A stretch of 64,000 bases of DNA from Chloroflexota bacterium. GTDB taxonomy: Bacteria > Chloroflexota > UBA6077 > JACCZL01. The stretch spans positions 23,402-87,401 of the forward strand of contig JAUJPG010000018.1 in assembly GCA_030447245.1 (NCBI GenBank), in the 5' to 3' direction. Shown piece by piece: positions 56,162 to 64,000 of this stretch. The notes below the pieces were generated by a model. The model was not told where the DNA came from. It was given only the letters and a program-made list of their open reading frames with translations, and did no database searches. Position numbers and translations under genes: made by a program. Positions within the stretch are counted from its first letter, which is position 1, and each line of letters starts with the position of its first letter.

Positions 56162-59020
56162 TCAGCGGATCGCGGTACCTTGTGCTCGCTCACCGCGCTT
56201 CGTTGGAACTAAGCCCACCCATTCGGCTGACGCTCGTCCTGCTTCCGAAAGCGGTCCACTTCGCACGTTGCAAGCCGGGAGCGAGCGGAGAAATGCGCGG
56301 CCATAGCCGCGCGTCCGCAAGCGGCCATCCAGGACGAGCATCACGCCGCGATCAGTTCGGCTGCGAATGAGGCGACCGAACCCCTGCCGAAGCCGCAGAA
56401 TCGCTTGAGGCAGTGTGTACTCGGAGAAGGGATCGTCGAATTGCTCCGCCCTCGCCGCCACGATCGGATCCGTTGGGGCTGCGAAGGGCAGCCGCGTGAT
56501 GATGACGCAGCTGAGCGCGTCACCCACGACGTCAACACCCTCCCAGAAACTGTTTGTGCCCATGAGTACGCAGCGCTTCCCACTCTTGAACGCTTCCAGT
56601 AGGCGCATCCGCGAGCTCCCGTCCATGCGCTGGCCGAGCACGACCACGTGGCGCGTGTCGAGGGAATCCCGCAAGGCCTGGTAGGTGACTCGAAGCTGAC
56701 TGTTGGAGGTAAAGAGGACGAGTGTGCGTCCGCCCAACTCGGTCGCGACGTCGAAAACCGTGGCTTCCACCGAGCGCTGGTAACCGGAGGTTCCAGGCTC
56801 TAAGCCGTCGGCAGGCACGTAGACGAGCGTCGAAGCGCGGTAATCGAATGGCGAGCCGACGATCAGCTCGTGAGCGTCGACCAGCCCGAGCCGCTCGCGG
56901 ATGTAGCGGAAGCTGCCTTCACTGGTCAGGGTGGCCGACGTCAAGACCGCTGACTCCTTTGTGTCCATCAGGCGATCGCGGATGATCGGGCCCACGTGGA
57001 GCGGAGCGCTGTTAACTGCCAGCTCCTCCGAGGTGCCCATACTGAGCCACGCGATGGTCTCGGGGCACGGCGCACCGATCACCTCGATCAGATGCCGCCG
57101 AGTTTCATCCCAGAACTGCCCCTGCGCGGCCAACTCGCCGCCGACTGCCGCGAACGCTTCATCGGCGACGTCGCCGAACTCGACTTCCTCGAGCAGACTG
57201 ATCAATTCGGCCGTCGTGCGTTGCAGACCGAGAAAAGCTCGTGCGGCTTCCCCCCAGGCGATGTCGACGTCTGACCAGGCCGGCTGGGCTCGCATTCCGC
57301 TTGTGACACGGACGCTCGGCCGCCCTCCCTCGCCGCGGAGTGCCTGCCCGTCTATGAACGGACGGAGCAACGAGAAGACGTGCTGAATGTGGACTCGCAC
57401 ATTCTGCACCTCGCGCTCGGCCCGCGCGGCGACATGGAGCGCAGAATCGCGGGCCGGCGTGCCGCACCGCGCGCGCACGTGGTTAGCGGCTTCGGCGAGT
57501 AGGCCAACGGTCTCGCCAGAGGTCGTCGTCGCGAGTTCATCGAGACGACGCGCAATCTCTCGCTCGGTGACTCGACGCCCGAGCTGGCTGGTGGCCTCGT
57601 CTTCCAGATGGTGGGCCTCGTCGATCACCAGATAGCGGTGTTCAGGAAGAACCTGATTGCCGGCGACCATGTCGGCGAGGAGCAGGGAGTGGTTGACGAC
57701 GACCAGATGGGCAGTTTCGGCCGCGTGCCTGGCGCGGGCCACGAAGCACACGCCTTCGCGGTGGAAGGTGCAGCGGCGAGGGTTACAGGATTCCTGGATC
57801 GCCGCCAGTTTCCCCCATGCTTCTTCTTCACCATTCGTGAGGCGCAGTTCGGTGCGATCGCCGGTGGAGGTCGTCGGCACCCACAGGAGCGTCTTGATCA
57901 GCAACATCCGCTCAGCAGGCGACGGGTTATCGCTTGCTAACAGACTCTGCCAGCGGCGCAAGCAGAGGTAGTTTGCCCGTCCTTTGAGTACGGCCACATC
58001 GGCGCTGAGCCCGGTGGCGCGCAGCAAGAATGGAATGTCGTGGGCGCGCAGCTGATCCTGGAGGTTGATTGTGTTGGTGGAGACGACGACTTGCTCGTCA
58101 TTCAGCAGCGCGAACTGTAGCGCTGGCAGCAGGTAGGCGAGCGACTTTCCAGTTCCAGTGCCCGCCTCCACGAGTAGGACACCACCTTCGTTGAAAGCCT
58201 CGGCGACCGCGGCGAGCATCTCTCGCTGTTCGGGGCGATCCTCAAACTCGGGCATGTGGGAGGCAACCGAGCCACCAGGTCCGAGCGCGCGCGTAAGTGC
58301 TTGCACGTCGAGCGGCTCGCGACGTTCCCGGGGCACCAACGCGGGAATGTCTGCTGGAGGTGATAGGCCGGCCGACAGGTCTTGACCAGCCCCGGCCCGC
58401 ACTGGATCGCCGCGCTCGATCATCGCCCGAACCTTGGTTCGCTGTGCCTCGGCGAAGACGAGCTTGAGCGGCCAGTCGAGCGGACCGGCCAGGCGGACGA
58501 CCTGGCTCAAGAGGTCAAGCCCGAGCTCGTCAGCCCGAGACGCGAGCGCCAGCAGCACATCGCGCGCCACTAACGCATCTGAGAGCGCCCGATGTGCATT
58601 GGTAACTTTGATGCCCAGCTCTCGGGCGATTGCAGCCAGATCGTACGCGGGCAAACCGGGTCGCATCAGCGTGGCGAGCTCGAACGTATCCAGGCGTGGG
58701 TTTTTGAGCGTCAGTCCCGCGCGTTTGAGGTGCTCGACATCGATGCCGATCGACTGCCCGACCAATGGAGCCGACCCGACAAAGGTCGACAAGCGCGGCA
58801 GGACCTCGGAAAGCTCTTCAGCCTGCTGAAGCTGGCTGCCCGTGAGCCCAGTCAGGTCTGCAATTCGGAAGGAAAGCGTCCCAACTGGTCGGACGAGCGT
58901 GCTGAAGGTGCCAAGCGTCTCGCGGCCACGGAACTTGACGGCCCCCACCTCGATGATCTCGGCGCCATTCTCCGCATCCAGCAACTCCAGATCCAGAGAG
59001 ACAAGTGGAAGCTCGATCAC
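56162..59020 (-). CDS. dinG: Exonuclease-DinG fusion: DnaQ-like domain plus XPD-family helicase
   Basis: The protein has about 952 residues. The N-terminal 180 residues are a DEDDh exonuclease-like domain (DxE in 'LVSLDLELLD', 'GQSIGIDVEHL', and 'NAHRALSDALVARDVLLAL' with the final His/Asp). The rest is an SF2 helicase of the DinG/XPD type: Walker A 'VEAGTGTGKSLAYLLP', the 4Fe-4S cysteines ('NYLCLRRW', 'CNPRRCTF', 'GVCFVA'), DEAH box 'LVIDEAHHLEDEA' and the C-terminal motif 'QAILRLRQGFGRLIRSRTDRG'. It should unwind forked DNA/RNA-DNA structures. The start is uncertain: GTG 59020 lies just ahead of the exonuclease strand; TTG 59107 would overlap the upstream gene by 35 bases. Confidence 0.9.
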   Translation of the reverse strand: MIELPLVSLDLELLDAENGAEIIEVGAVKFRGRETLGTFSTLVRPVGTLSFRIADLTGLTGSQLQQAEELSEVLPRLSTFVGSAPLVGQSIGIDVEHLKRAGLTLKNPRLDTFELATLMRPGLPAYDLAAIARELGIKVTNAHRALSDALVARDVLLALASRADELGLDLLSQVVRLAGPLDWPLKLVFAEAQRTKVRAMIERGDPVRAGAGQDLSAGLSPPADIPALVPRERREPLDVQALTRALGPGGSVASHMPEFEDRPEQREMLAAVAEAFNEGGVLLVEAGTGTGKSLAYLLPALQFALLNDEQVVVSTNTINLQDQLRAHDIPFLLRATGLSADVAVLKGRANYLCLRRWQSLLASDNPSPAERMLLIKTLLWVPTTSTGDRTELRLTNGEEEAWGKLAAIQESCNPRRCTFHREGVCFVARARHAAETAHLVVVNHSLLLADMVAGNQVLPEHRYLVIDEAHHLEDEATSQLGRRVTEREIARRLDELATTTSGETVGLLAEAANHVRARCGTPARDSALHVAARAEREVQNVRVHIQHVFSLLRPFIDGQALRGEGGRPSVRVTSGMRAQPAWSDVDIAWGEAARAFLGLQRTTAELISLLEEVEFGDVADEAFAAVGGELAAQGQFWDETRRHLIEVIGAPCPETIAWLSMGTSEELAVNSAPLHVGPIIRDRLMDTKESAVLTSATLTSEGSFRYIRERLGLVDAHELIVGSPFDYRASTLVYVPADGLEPGTSGYQRSVEATVFDVATELGGRTLVLFTSNSQLRVTYQALRDSLDTRHVVVLGQRMDGSSRMRLLEAFKSGKRCVLMGTNSFWEGVDVVGDALSCVIITRLPFAAPTDPIVAARAEQFDDPFSEYTLPQAILRLRQGFGRLIRSRTDRGVMLVLDGRLRTRGYGRAFLRSLPACNVRSGPLSEAGRASAEWVGLVPTKRGERAQGTAIR

Positions 59021-59072
59021 CCGCGGTCCGTCCCGTTGAGCGCCCACGTCCGGCCGGGCATCGGCGCGACGT

Positions 59073-59579
59073 CTACCGTCCGAACGCTCGCGCCAGTTGG
59101 CGGGCAAGCGTGCGGCGTAGGTAGTACTGGGCGATCGGGTTGGACAGCAGCTTCAATCCTAGAGGAACAAGGCTCAGGCCGGCCTGTACTCCCTCAGTGG
59201 CGCGTCCCATCGGCGAACCTCCGCTCCGCGCCTCTCCAACCGCGTCGCTCAGCCTCCGTCCAACGCGTTGCATCGTCAGGTCGGCCTTCTTGCCCCCGCT
59301 GGCATTCCTGGCCAGGTCCGCGAGGTCCCGAGCCGCCGACCGCGGCGGGAATCGACTTGCCAGCCAGTTGCCGAGAATTGCTGCGAGCAGGACCGTGACA
59401 ACGCCCGCTGTCAGCGACGGCCGCGCTGAAAGTGCCGACAACACTCCCGACGCGAGTTGACCCGCCGATCCGAACGCCGAGAAGTTTCCAGCCTCGTCGT
59501 CCGTCCCGTCGGCGCCCAAAGAGGACAGGGAACCGCCGCTGGTCCCAGTCCCGCCCTCGTGGCCTGCCCATGTGGCCAT
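59073..59579 (-). CDS. Small membrane protein of unknown function
   Basis: The 168-residue protein has a Gly/Ser-rich N-terminus (1-40), one or two hydrophobic stretches (about 56-76, and a weaker one near 135-150), and Arg/Ala-rich helices elsewhere. I recognise no family. ATG 59579 is preceded by an AGGAGGAG ribosome-binding site, which is strong support for coding. It lies 80 bases after the PBP gene and about 50 bases before the dinG start, on the same strand. A membrane-associated helical partner of the division cluster is possible but not shown. Confidence 0.65.
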   Translation of the reverse strand: MATWAGHEGGTGTSGGSLSSLGADGTDDEAGNFSAFGSAGQLASGVLSALSARPSLTAGVVTVLLAAILGNWLASRFPPRSAARDLADLARNASGGKKADLTMQRVGRRLSDAVGEARSGGSPMGRATEGVQAGLSLVPLGLKLLSNPIAQYYLRRTLARQLARAFGR

Positions 59580-59659
59580 CGCGGTCTCCTCCTGCGGTGC
59601 TTTGTGCAGGCTGCTGCAAGCGGCGTGCCGTACCGTCTCGTGATGCCCGTACCTACCGG

Positions 59660-61114
59660 CTAGCGACGTTCGGGCTTGTACAAGTCTAGAGCCGTCTGGA
59701 TCACGCGCTGCGCGGCGGGTGTGGCGAAGTCCGAGCCGGAGCCGCGGTGTTCAACGATCGCCGCGACGGCCACCCGCGGGTTGTCCGCGGGAGCATAGCC
59801 GATGAACCACGAATGCGGGATGGCACCAGCCGGCCCCGCCTCGGCAGTTCCGGTTTTGCCCGCCACCTGAATCCCCGGGATCTTCGCCCGCTGGGCATAT
59901 GCGACCTCAACCCCGAGCACCATCATCTCGTTGAGAACCTTCGCGGTTTCCGGCTTGACCACCCGTCCCAGCGATGCCCCGCCGTGGTTAAGTGTCGACA
60001 CGGCGCCGCTCGCGGCTCGGGCTTCGCTAGCAAGGTACGGAGCGGGCATTACACCACCATTCGCGATCGCGGCCGCGTCCAGGGCCATTAGCAGCGGCGT
60101 TGCCTCGAGCTCACCCTGGCCGAAGGCCGTCTGCGCCAGCAGCGAGGGGTACCACTCACCCCTACCTTTAAGGCGACTCACTGTCGTTGGAAGCTCGAAG
60201 GAGATCTCCTTGCCAAAGCCGAAACGTTCGGCGTACTCCTGAAAGCGCTCGACGCTTGGCTGGACGCCGCGACTCTCCCAGGCAACGGGACGTCTCAGGT
60301 CGTCCGCGAGCAGCAAGGGCCCGAACCCGAGCTCCAGGCCGGTTAGCGCGAACGTGCGGTTACACGACCAGGCGAACGCCTCGCGATAGTTGACGACCGC
60401 GAGGTGCGGGTGATTCCGGCAATCCACCTTCAAGCCGCCGAGGTCCATCTGCGTCGTGCAGCGATACTTGGCGTCGACGTCGACCAGGCCAAGGTCGATC
60501 GCCGCCGCGGCAGTCACAAGCTTGAATGTGCTGCCCGGCGTGTAGGCCGCCTGGGTTGCGCGGTTGAACAGCGGCTGGCCAGGGTTGCGGGTGAGTGTTT
60601 CCCAGGCTTCGTCCACGGTAGCTGGGTTGAAGAACGGTGCGCTTGCCAGCGCCAGCACTGCGCCCGTCCTCGGATCCAGCGCCACGATCGCCCCAGCCTG
60701 ATCACCGATCGCGTCTACCGCGGTCTGCTGGAGGCGAGCATCAACCGTGAGGACGACGTCTGAGCCTACACGTGGCCTGTGGAAAAGGTCGGCCGTCAAG
60801 CGTTCCACCACATCGGCGGAGCGCGTCCCGCGCAGGTAGTCGCCGTAGCGGGCCTCGACGTTGATGTCCCCGTATCGCTTGCTGTGGTAGCCGGTCACGT
60901 GCGCAGCGCCGGGCAAGGGGTAGGTACGGACTGATCCCTGTGGTCCGGGCTCTGAGGCGGCGAGCACCGCACCGTGGCGGTCGAGGATCCTCCCTCGTAC
61001 ACTGCGCGCCTCCTCCTCAGCCAGGCGCGGATTGGTCGGACGCGTCGTGACCTCGTCCTGCCGAAAGAACTGCCAATATCCGAGCGCCAGCGCTACGATG
61101 GCGAATCCGGTCAT
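59660..61114 (-). CDS. Class B penicillin-binding protein (transpeptidase)
   Basis: The 484-residue protein has one N-terminal membrane segment and a large outer part. Transpeptidase motifs are SxxK in 'YTPGSTFKLV', SxN in 'AWSCNRTFAL' and KTG in 'VAGKTGTAEAG', in the normal order. The short dimerisation domain and 'RGRILDRHGAVLA' segment suit the PbpA/RodA-partner type of Actinobacteria and Chloroflexota. It should cross-link peptidoglycan made by the SEDS protein encoded just upstream. ATG 61114 leaves only a few residues before the membrane helix. The frame is open further upstream but overlaps ftsW and has no good start. Confidence 0.9.
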   Translation of the reverse strand: MTGFAIVALALGYWQFFRQDEVTTRPTNPRLAEEEARSVRGRILDRHGAVLAASEPGPQGSVRTYPLPGAAHVTGYHSKRYGDINVEARYGDYLRGTRSADVVERLTADLFHRPRVGSDVVLTVDARLQQTAVDAIGDQAGAIVALDPRTGAVLALASAPFFNPATVDEAWETLTRNPGQPLFNRATQAAYTPGSTFKLVTAAAAIDLGLVDVDAKYRCTTQMDLGGLKVDCRNHPHLAVVNYREAFAWSCNRTFALTGLELGFGPLLLADDLRRPVAWESRGVQPSVERFQEYAERFGFGKEISFELPTTVSRLKGRGEWYPSLLAQTAFGQGELEATPLLMALDAAAIANGGVMPAPYLASEARAASGAVSTLNHGGASLGRVVKPETAKVLNEMMVLGVEVAYAQRAKIPGIQVAGKTGTAEAGPAGAIPHSWFIGYAPADNPRVAVAAIVEHRGSGSDFATPAAQRVIQTALDLYKPERR

Positions 61115-61133
61115 CAGGACGCCGTGCAGGCGA

Positions 61134-62435
61134 CTAATCGTGGACTGGATTTCGGAACTCCTTTGCTTGCGCCGAGATAGCGAGCAGCAAGCCGACGATG
61201 ATGAAATTGGCGAGCACCGAGCTGCCACCGTAGCTTAGCAGCGGCAAGGTCACGCCAGTCAGGGGCATCAGCTTCAGCGTGCCGCCCAGGATGACCAGAG
61301 CCTGAATGCCGACGACAGCGGTCAGGCCCGCGGCGAGCAGCGCTGCGAACGTGTCGCGGCTCTCGATGGCGATCTTGCACCCTCGGGAGACGAGCAGCGC
61401 GTAAAGCGCGACGACCGCCAACGCGCCGGTCAGCCCGAGCTCTTCGCCGATCGCGGCGATAATGAAGTCGGTGTGAACAGCGGGGACGTACTCGGGAAAC
61501 CCGAACGTAAGTCCTTCGCCGATCAGACCGCCCGAGGCGAGCGCAGTAAGCGCCTGAACCAGTTGGTAGCCGGTCGTCTCCGACGTTGCCCACGGATCCA
61601 GCCAGGTGTCTACGCGTATCTTGACGTGGCCGAACACCTGATACATGAGCAGAGCGCCGAGCACGAACAAGCTCAGGCCCGCGACTACGTACAGCGCTCG
61701 CCCACTGGCCACATACAACATTGCCAGGAAGACGCTGAAGAACAGCAGTGCCGCGCCAAGGTCACGCTGGAGCAGCAGCACGAGGACCGAGAGCAGGAAC
61801 ATGGCGCCGAGCGGCGCCAGATAAGGGAGCGGCGGGAGCCTGAGCGGACCAATCCTCGGGCCGGCGAAAGTCAGCAGCTCACGATGGTCGTCCAGGTAGG
61901 AGGCGAAGAAGATGACGAGCAGAATCTTCAGCACCTCGGAGGGCTGAAAAAGGACGCCACCGAACCCGAGCCAGAGCCGCGCGCCACTGCCGTTCGGATC
62001 GACGCCGAGGACGAAAGTCGACAGCACGAGTGTGAGCCCAACGCCGGCCCACAGGTAACGGTAGCGGCGCAGCCATGCAACGCTCGGCAGCAGGACCAGG
62101 GTGCCGATCATGGCTGCGAACCCCACTCCCACCCAGAGACTTTGCCTCACCGCCAACTCTGGTTCGAGGCGGGTGATCATCAGCTGGCCGACGGCGCACA
62201 ACGTGGCGGCGATCGGCAACAGGATTTGGTCACCCGCCGGGTAGCGATACGTCAGCCACCCATGGGCGACGATCAGGAAGAGAGCGAAGGCGAATCCTGC
62301 CGTGAAGCTGCGCGGCGCGAGCTCTCCGCCGCTGGCCAAGACTAAGGTGGTGATGCCGATCAACAGAATCGCCGTCGGGAACAGCAAGAGCCAGAGCTCG
62401 GTACCGCGCCAGACGCGGACCTCAGCGCGCCTCAT
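61134..62435 (-). CDS. SEDS-family glycan polymerase (FtsW/RodA/SpoVE)
   Basis: The 433-residue protein has about 12 membrane segments. SEDS signatures are present: 'WLGFGGVLFQPSEVLKI', 'LLLQRDLGAALLFFSVFLAMLYVASG', 'GYQLVQALTALASGGLIGEGL', 'VHTDFIIAAIGEELGLTGAL' with the functional Asp/Glu, and 'GVTLPLLSYGGSSVLAN'. It polymerises lipid II into glycan strands. Together with the following class B PBP it forms the usual SEDS-PBP pair; RodA or FtsW identity cannot be settled from sequence. ATG 62435 overlaps the stop of the FHA gene (ATGA). Confidence 0.94.
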   Translation of the reverse strand: MRRAEVRVWRGTELWLLLFPTAILLIGITTLVLASGGELAPRSFTAGFAFALFLIVAHGWLTYRYPAGDQILLPIAATLCAVGQLMITRLEPELAVRQSLWVGVGFAAMIGTLVLLPSVAWLRRYRYLWAGVGLTLVLSTFVLGVDPNGSGARLWLGFGGVLFQPSEVLKILLVIFFASYLDDHRELLTFAGPRIGPLRLPPLPYLAPLGAMFLLSVLVLLLQRDLGAALLFFSVFLAMLYVASGRALYVVAGLSLFVLGALLMYQVFGHVKIRVDTWLDPWATSETTGYQLVQALTALASGGLIGEGLTFGFPEYVPAVHTDFIIAAIGEELGLTGALAVVALYALLVSRGCKIAIESRDTFAALLAAGLTAVVGIQALVILGGTLKLMPLTGVTLPLLSYGGSSVLANFIIVGLLLAISAQAKEFRNPVHD

Positions 62436-62878
62436 CGCGACACCTGCAATCGGATCTCGCCGATGCGGATCACGTCACTCGGCGCCAAGCGGACCTCATC
62501 ACGGACCGGCGTATCGTTGACGTATGTCCCGTTGGTGCTCCCCTGATCCGACAGCCACCAGGCTCCGTCCCGCCGCGTGATGACCGCGTGGTCGCTGGAG
62601 GCGAAGCTGTCGTCGAGGACCACAGTGTTGCGGCTTGATCGACCGAGTCGGGTCGACGGCTCGAGGGGGAACACAGCACCTGCCCTGAGCGAGGTGCTGC
62701 CGGCGTCCAGAACGACCAAGCGTCCAATCGTGTTGGGGCCAGGCGTGGCAGCCGCTTGGGCGGTGCGGCGGACGTCGCCCCGGATCGCCCCGAGGACGGC
62801 GAGGAGAAACAGGTAGAGGACACCGAGCAGGAGGAGCCGCAGCCCGAAAAGAAGGACGTCGGTCGTGACCTCGAGTAT
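62432..62878 (-). CDS. FhaB-like membrane-anchored FHA protein with apparent ATA start
   Basis: The 148-residue protein has an N-terminal membrane segment (about residues 8-32, 'VLLFGLRLLLLGVLYLFLL'), a linker, then an FHA domain ('TRLGRSSRNTVVLDD', 'SSDHAVI', 'LSDQGSTNGTYVN') that binds phosphothreonine peptides. The conserved N-terminus begins at ATA 62878, which is preceded by GAGGGGG, and no ATG, GTG or TTG exists between the fhaA stop and the membrane helix. The first standard start, TTG 62719, would remove the whole membrane anchor. So either AUA initiates or the start codon has changed. The stop overlaps the ftsW start. Confidence 0.75.
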   Translation of the reverse strand: MLEVTTDVLLFGLRLLLLGVLYLFLLAVLGAIRGDVRRTAQAAATPGPNTIGRLVVLDAGSTSLRAGAVFPLEPSTRLGRSSRNTVVLDDSFASSDHAVITRRDGAWWLSDQGSTNGTYVNDTPVRDEVRLAPSDVIRIGEIRLQVSR

Positions 62879-62928
62879 GGTGGCCCCCTCAATGTGCGGC
62901 GCAGTACGTGGATCGGCGTACCTCGATG

Positions 62929-63681
62929 TCAGTCACCCGCGCTTCCGAGGCGCACGGCCAGTGTGTAGCCGCCGAGCGAGACCTTGTCGCCATGCTCGAG
63001 GCGGTGCTTCTTGGCCGGCCTTCCGCCGACACTGGTACCGTTCGTGCTGCCGAGGTCATGCAGGATGTACCCACGACCATCCTGCGTACGCATCACTTCG
63101 GCGTGGTACCGGGAAACCCGCGAGTCGGCGATCACGACGTCATTGTCAAGGGCGCGTCCGACCCGAGTGGCGCCATTCCGAAGAGGAAAGCGGCGCCCGT
63201 CTTCGCCGACGAGCGTGACGACGCCCGCGAAAGATTGGCTTAAGTCGACTGCTGCGGTGCTGTCCTGCGGGCCCTGGTCGGCATGCTCAGCGAGGGCCAC
63301 GCTCGCGATCTCGTCGGCCATCGTGGCTGTAACCGAGACGCGGCCCGATCTGACGTCCTCGTCGGGCGTCAGGTCAACGCGCCATGGCGCAATCGGCTGC
63401 AGATTGCGGTCGGCCGCGAACTGCTCAAGGTACGCAACGATCTTACGTTCAAGGCTCTGGCGATACGGCGCGAACCGGTCGTAGTCGCCAGGATGCAGCC
63501 GTATACGGTAACGATTCGGAACCGACGGCCCTTCCGGTCCGATCACCTGTTGCTGCTGCATTGTCCGGCTGGCGGCCTTCGCCAATTCGACCGGCTGAAG
63601 TTCTGCTCGGAACAGTCGGCGCGAGGTACCCTCCACGGCGTCCTCGAGCAGCCGTTCAATACGTCCGAGCAGATGGGCCAC
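62929..63681 (-). CDS. FhaA-like protein: DUF3662 plus C-terminal FHA domain
   Basis: The 250-residue cytoplasmic protein opens with 'LLGRIERLLEDAVEG' and the DUF3662 region ('ELQPVELAKAASRTM', 'VPNRYRIRLHPGDYDRF', about residues 15-140). It ends with an FHA domain ('TRVGRALDNDVVIADSRVSRYHAEV', 'HDLGSTNGTSV', about 168-245). In mycobacteria FhaA binds phosphorylated partners in cell-wall synthesis; a similar job is likely here. GTG 63681 has GAGGAG six bases upstream and matches the family N-terminus; the frame extends to 63891 but crosses a hairpin. It is the first gene of the minus-strand envelope cluster. Confidence 0.88.
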   Translation of the reverse strand: MAHLLGRIERLLEDAVEGTSRRLFRAELQPVELAKAASRTMQQQQVIGPEGPSVPNRYRIRLHPGDYDRFAPYRQSLERKIVAYLEQFAADRNLQPIAPWRVDLTPDEDVRSGRVSVTATMADEIASVALAEHADQGPQDSTAAVDLSQSFAGVVTLVGEDGRRFPLRNGATRVGRALDNDVVIADSRVSRYHAEVMRTQDGRGYILHDLGSTNGTSVGGRPAKKHRLEHGDKVSLGGYTLAVRLGSAGD

Positions 63682-63786
63682 GTCGTTCTCCTCAACGCTG
63701 CCTCTGAGAGTGACGCTGCGCCAAATGGACGGCGCGCGCACAGGCGCTGCTCCATTATTCCGAGTTCGAGTCTCAAGCACAACTCT

Positions 63787-63811
63787 CTTGCGCCAGCGTA
63801 GCTGGCGCAAG
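63787..63811 (-). terminator. Perfect 11-bp inverted repeat
   Basis: 63787-63797 (CTTGCGCCAGC) and 63801-63811 form a perfect 11-base-pair stem with a three-base loop. On the minus strand it lies about 56 bases beyond a TGA at 63869-63867 and 106 bases ahead of fhaA. It could end transcription of the gene entering from the right edge. No T-run follows. Confidence 0.5.
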
Positions 63812-63866
63812 CCGCTGCCGTTCGGCCGCGCCGACCTCGCGGCCCATGAGTCGAGATCGCCGCAAG

Positions 63867-64000
63867 TCATCCACAGGCAACCCAGCCACAAGCCCCGATG
63901 CGGATCAACAAGCGGAACACGGCGCGGTCATCGTCGGACAGCGTCGTGTCAGCCAGGACACCAGCGACATGTCCGAGCCCCGGCACCCAAATGCCAACCC
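63867..64000 (-). CDS. Possible 3' end of an unidentified gene
   Basis: On the minus strand a frame enters from the right edge and runs about 43 codons to TGA at 63869-63867, ending in 'VFRLLIRIGACGWVACG'. It has no stop in the visible part, and a hairpin stands just downstream, as would fit a gene end. The fragment is too short to assign to a family, and coding is not certain. Confidence 0.3.
   Translation of the reverse strand, partial: VGIWVPGLGHVAGVLADTTLSDDDRAVFRLLIRIGACGWVACG

Noticed and set aside
61473..62345. 290-codon plus-strand open frame opposite ftsW
   Set aside because: Its composition (Glu/Gln/Arg-rich) is the usual mirror of a GC-rich membrane protein gene and it has no recognisable domain.

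Overview
The window is GC-rich bacterial chromosome, gene-dense, with many genes overlapping by a few bases (GTGA, ATGA and TTGA stop/start overlaps) and frequent GTG and TTG starts. The gene set suggests a member of the Chloroflexota, possibly a Thermomicrobia/Sphaerobacter relative. The pointers are a fhaA-fhaB-ftsW-pbp cluster without a kinase, an archaeal-type ProRS, a PyrR-attenuated pyr operon, a MoxR-DUF58-TgpA set and apparently leaderless promoters. That placement is inference; no rRNA or tRNA gene is present to confirm it.

Layout. 1-1541 is a badly degraded second copy of 7100-8856 (DUF2254 membrane protein plus MscS channel), joined abruptly to the 3' end of an inositol-monophosphatase-like gene (to 1921). 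1918-6297 holds two MFS transporters, a Tat-exported M14 carboxypeptidase and a VanY-type D,D-carboxypeptidase. 6498-9019 (-) is the intact MscS-DUF2254 pair. 9020-9777 has no gene I can call with confidence. 9778-14322 (-) is an exopolysaccharide cluster: glycosyltransferase, polyprenyl-phosphate sugar transferase, glycosyltransferase, Wzz. 14388-17029 holds a PH/DUF1648 membrane protein, a small unknown protein and an LCP ligase. 17216-22078 (-) is an overlapping aro operon (aroF'-aroA-aroC-aroK-aroB) whose aroF lacks its 5' part and abuts a PucR-type regulator remnant. 22877-32186 (+) is a pyr operon with promoter, PyrR-binding leader and terminator, then pyrR (frameshifted), pyrB, pyrC, carA, carB, pyrK and pyrD. 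32272-38145 holds a TolB-like lipoprotein, ftsB, tilS, ftsH and prs. 38367-45630 is secA followed by the moxR-DUF58-tgpA set. 45665-52260 is the glycine cleavage operon gcvT-gcvH-gcvPA-gcvPB followed by oppD-oppF ATPases. 52257-54693 (-) is a HEAT-repeat protein and proS, with alr divergent (54915-56138). 56162-63681 (-) is a cell-envelope/division cluster: fhaA, fhaB, ftsW/rodA, class B PBP, a small membrane protein and an exonuclease-DinG helicase.

Together these genes cover de novo pyrimidine and chorismate synthesis, one-carbon supply from glycine, envelope assembly (lipid-linked EPS, LCP ligation, D-Ala racemase, SEDS/PBP synthase, D,D-carboxypeptidase), protein secretion and quality control. 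I saw no phage, IS element, CRISPR array or defence island. The anomalies are structural: a near-identical but indel-riddled duplicate, two abrupt gene-gene junctions (about 1541 and about 22080), a frameshift in pyrR, a TgpA transglutaminase without its cysteine, and an FHA gene whose natural start appears to be ATA. The clustering of breaks in ordinarily conserved genes makes assembly error a serious explanation for several of them.
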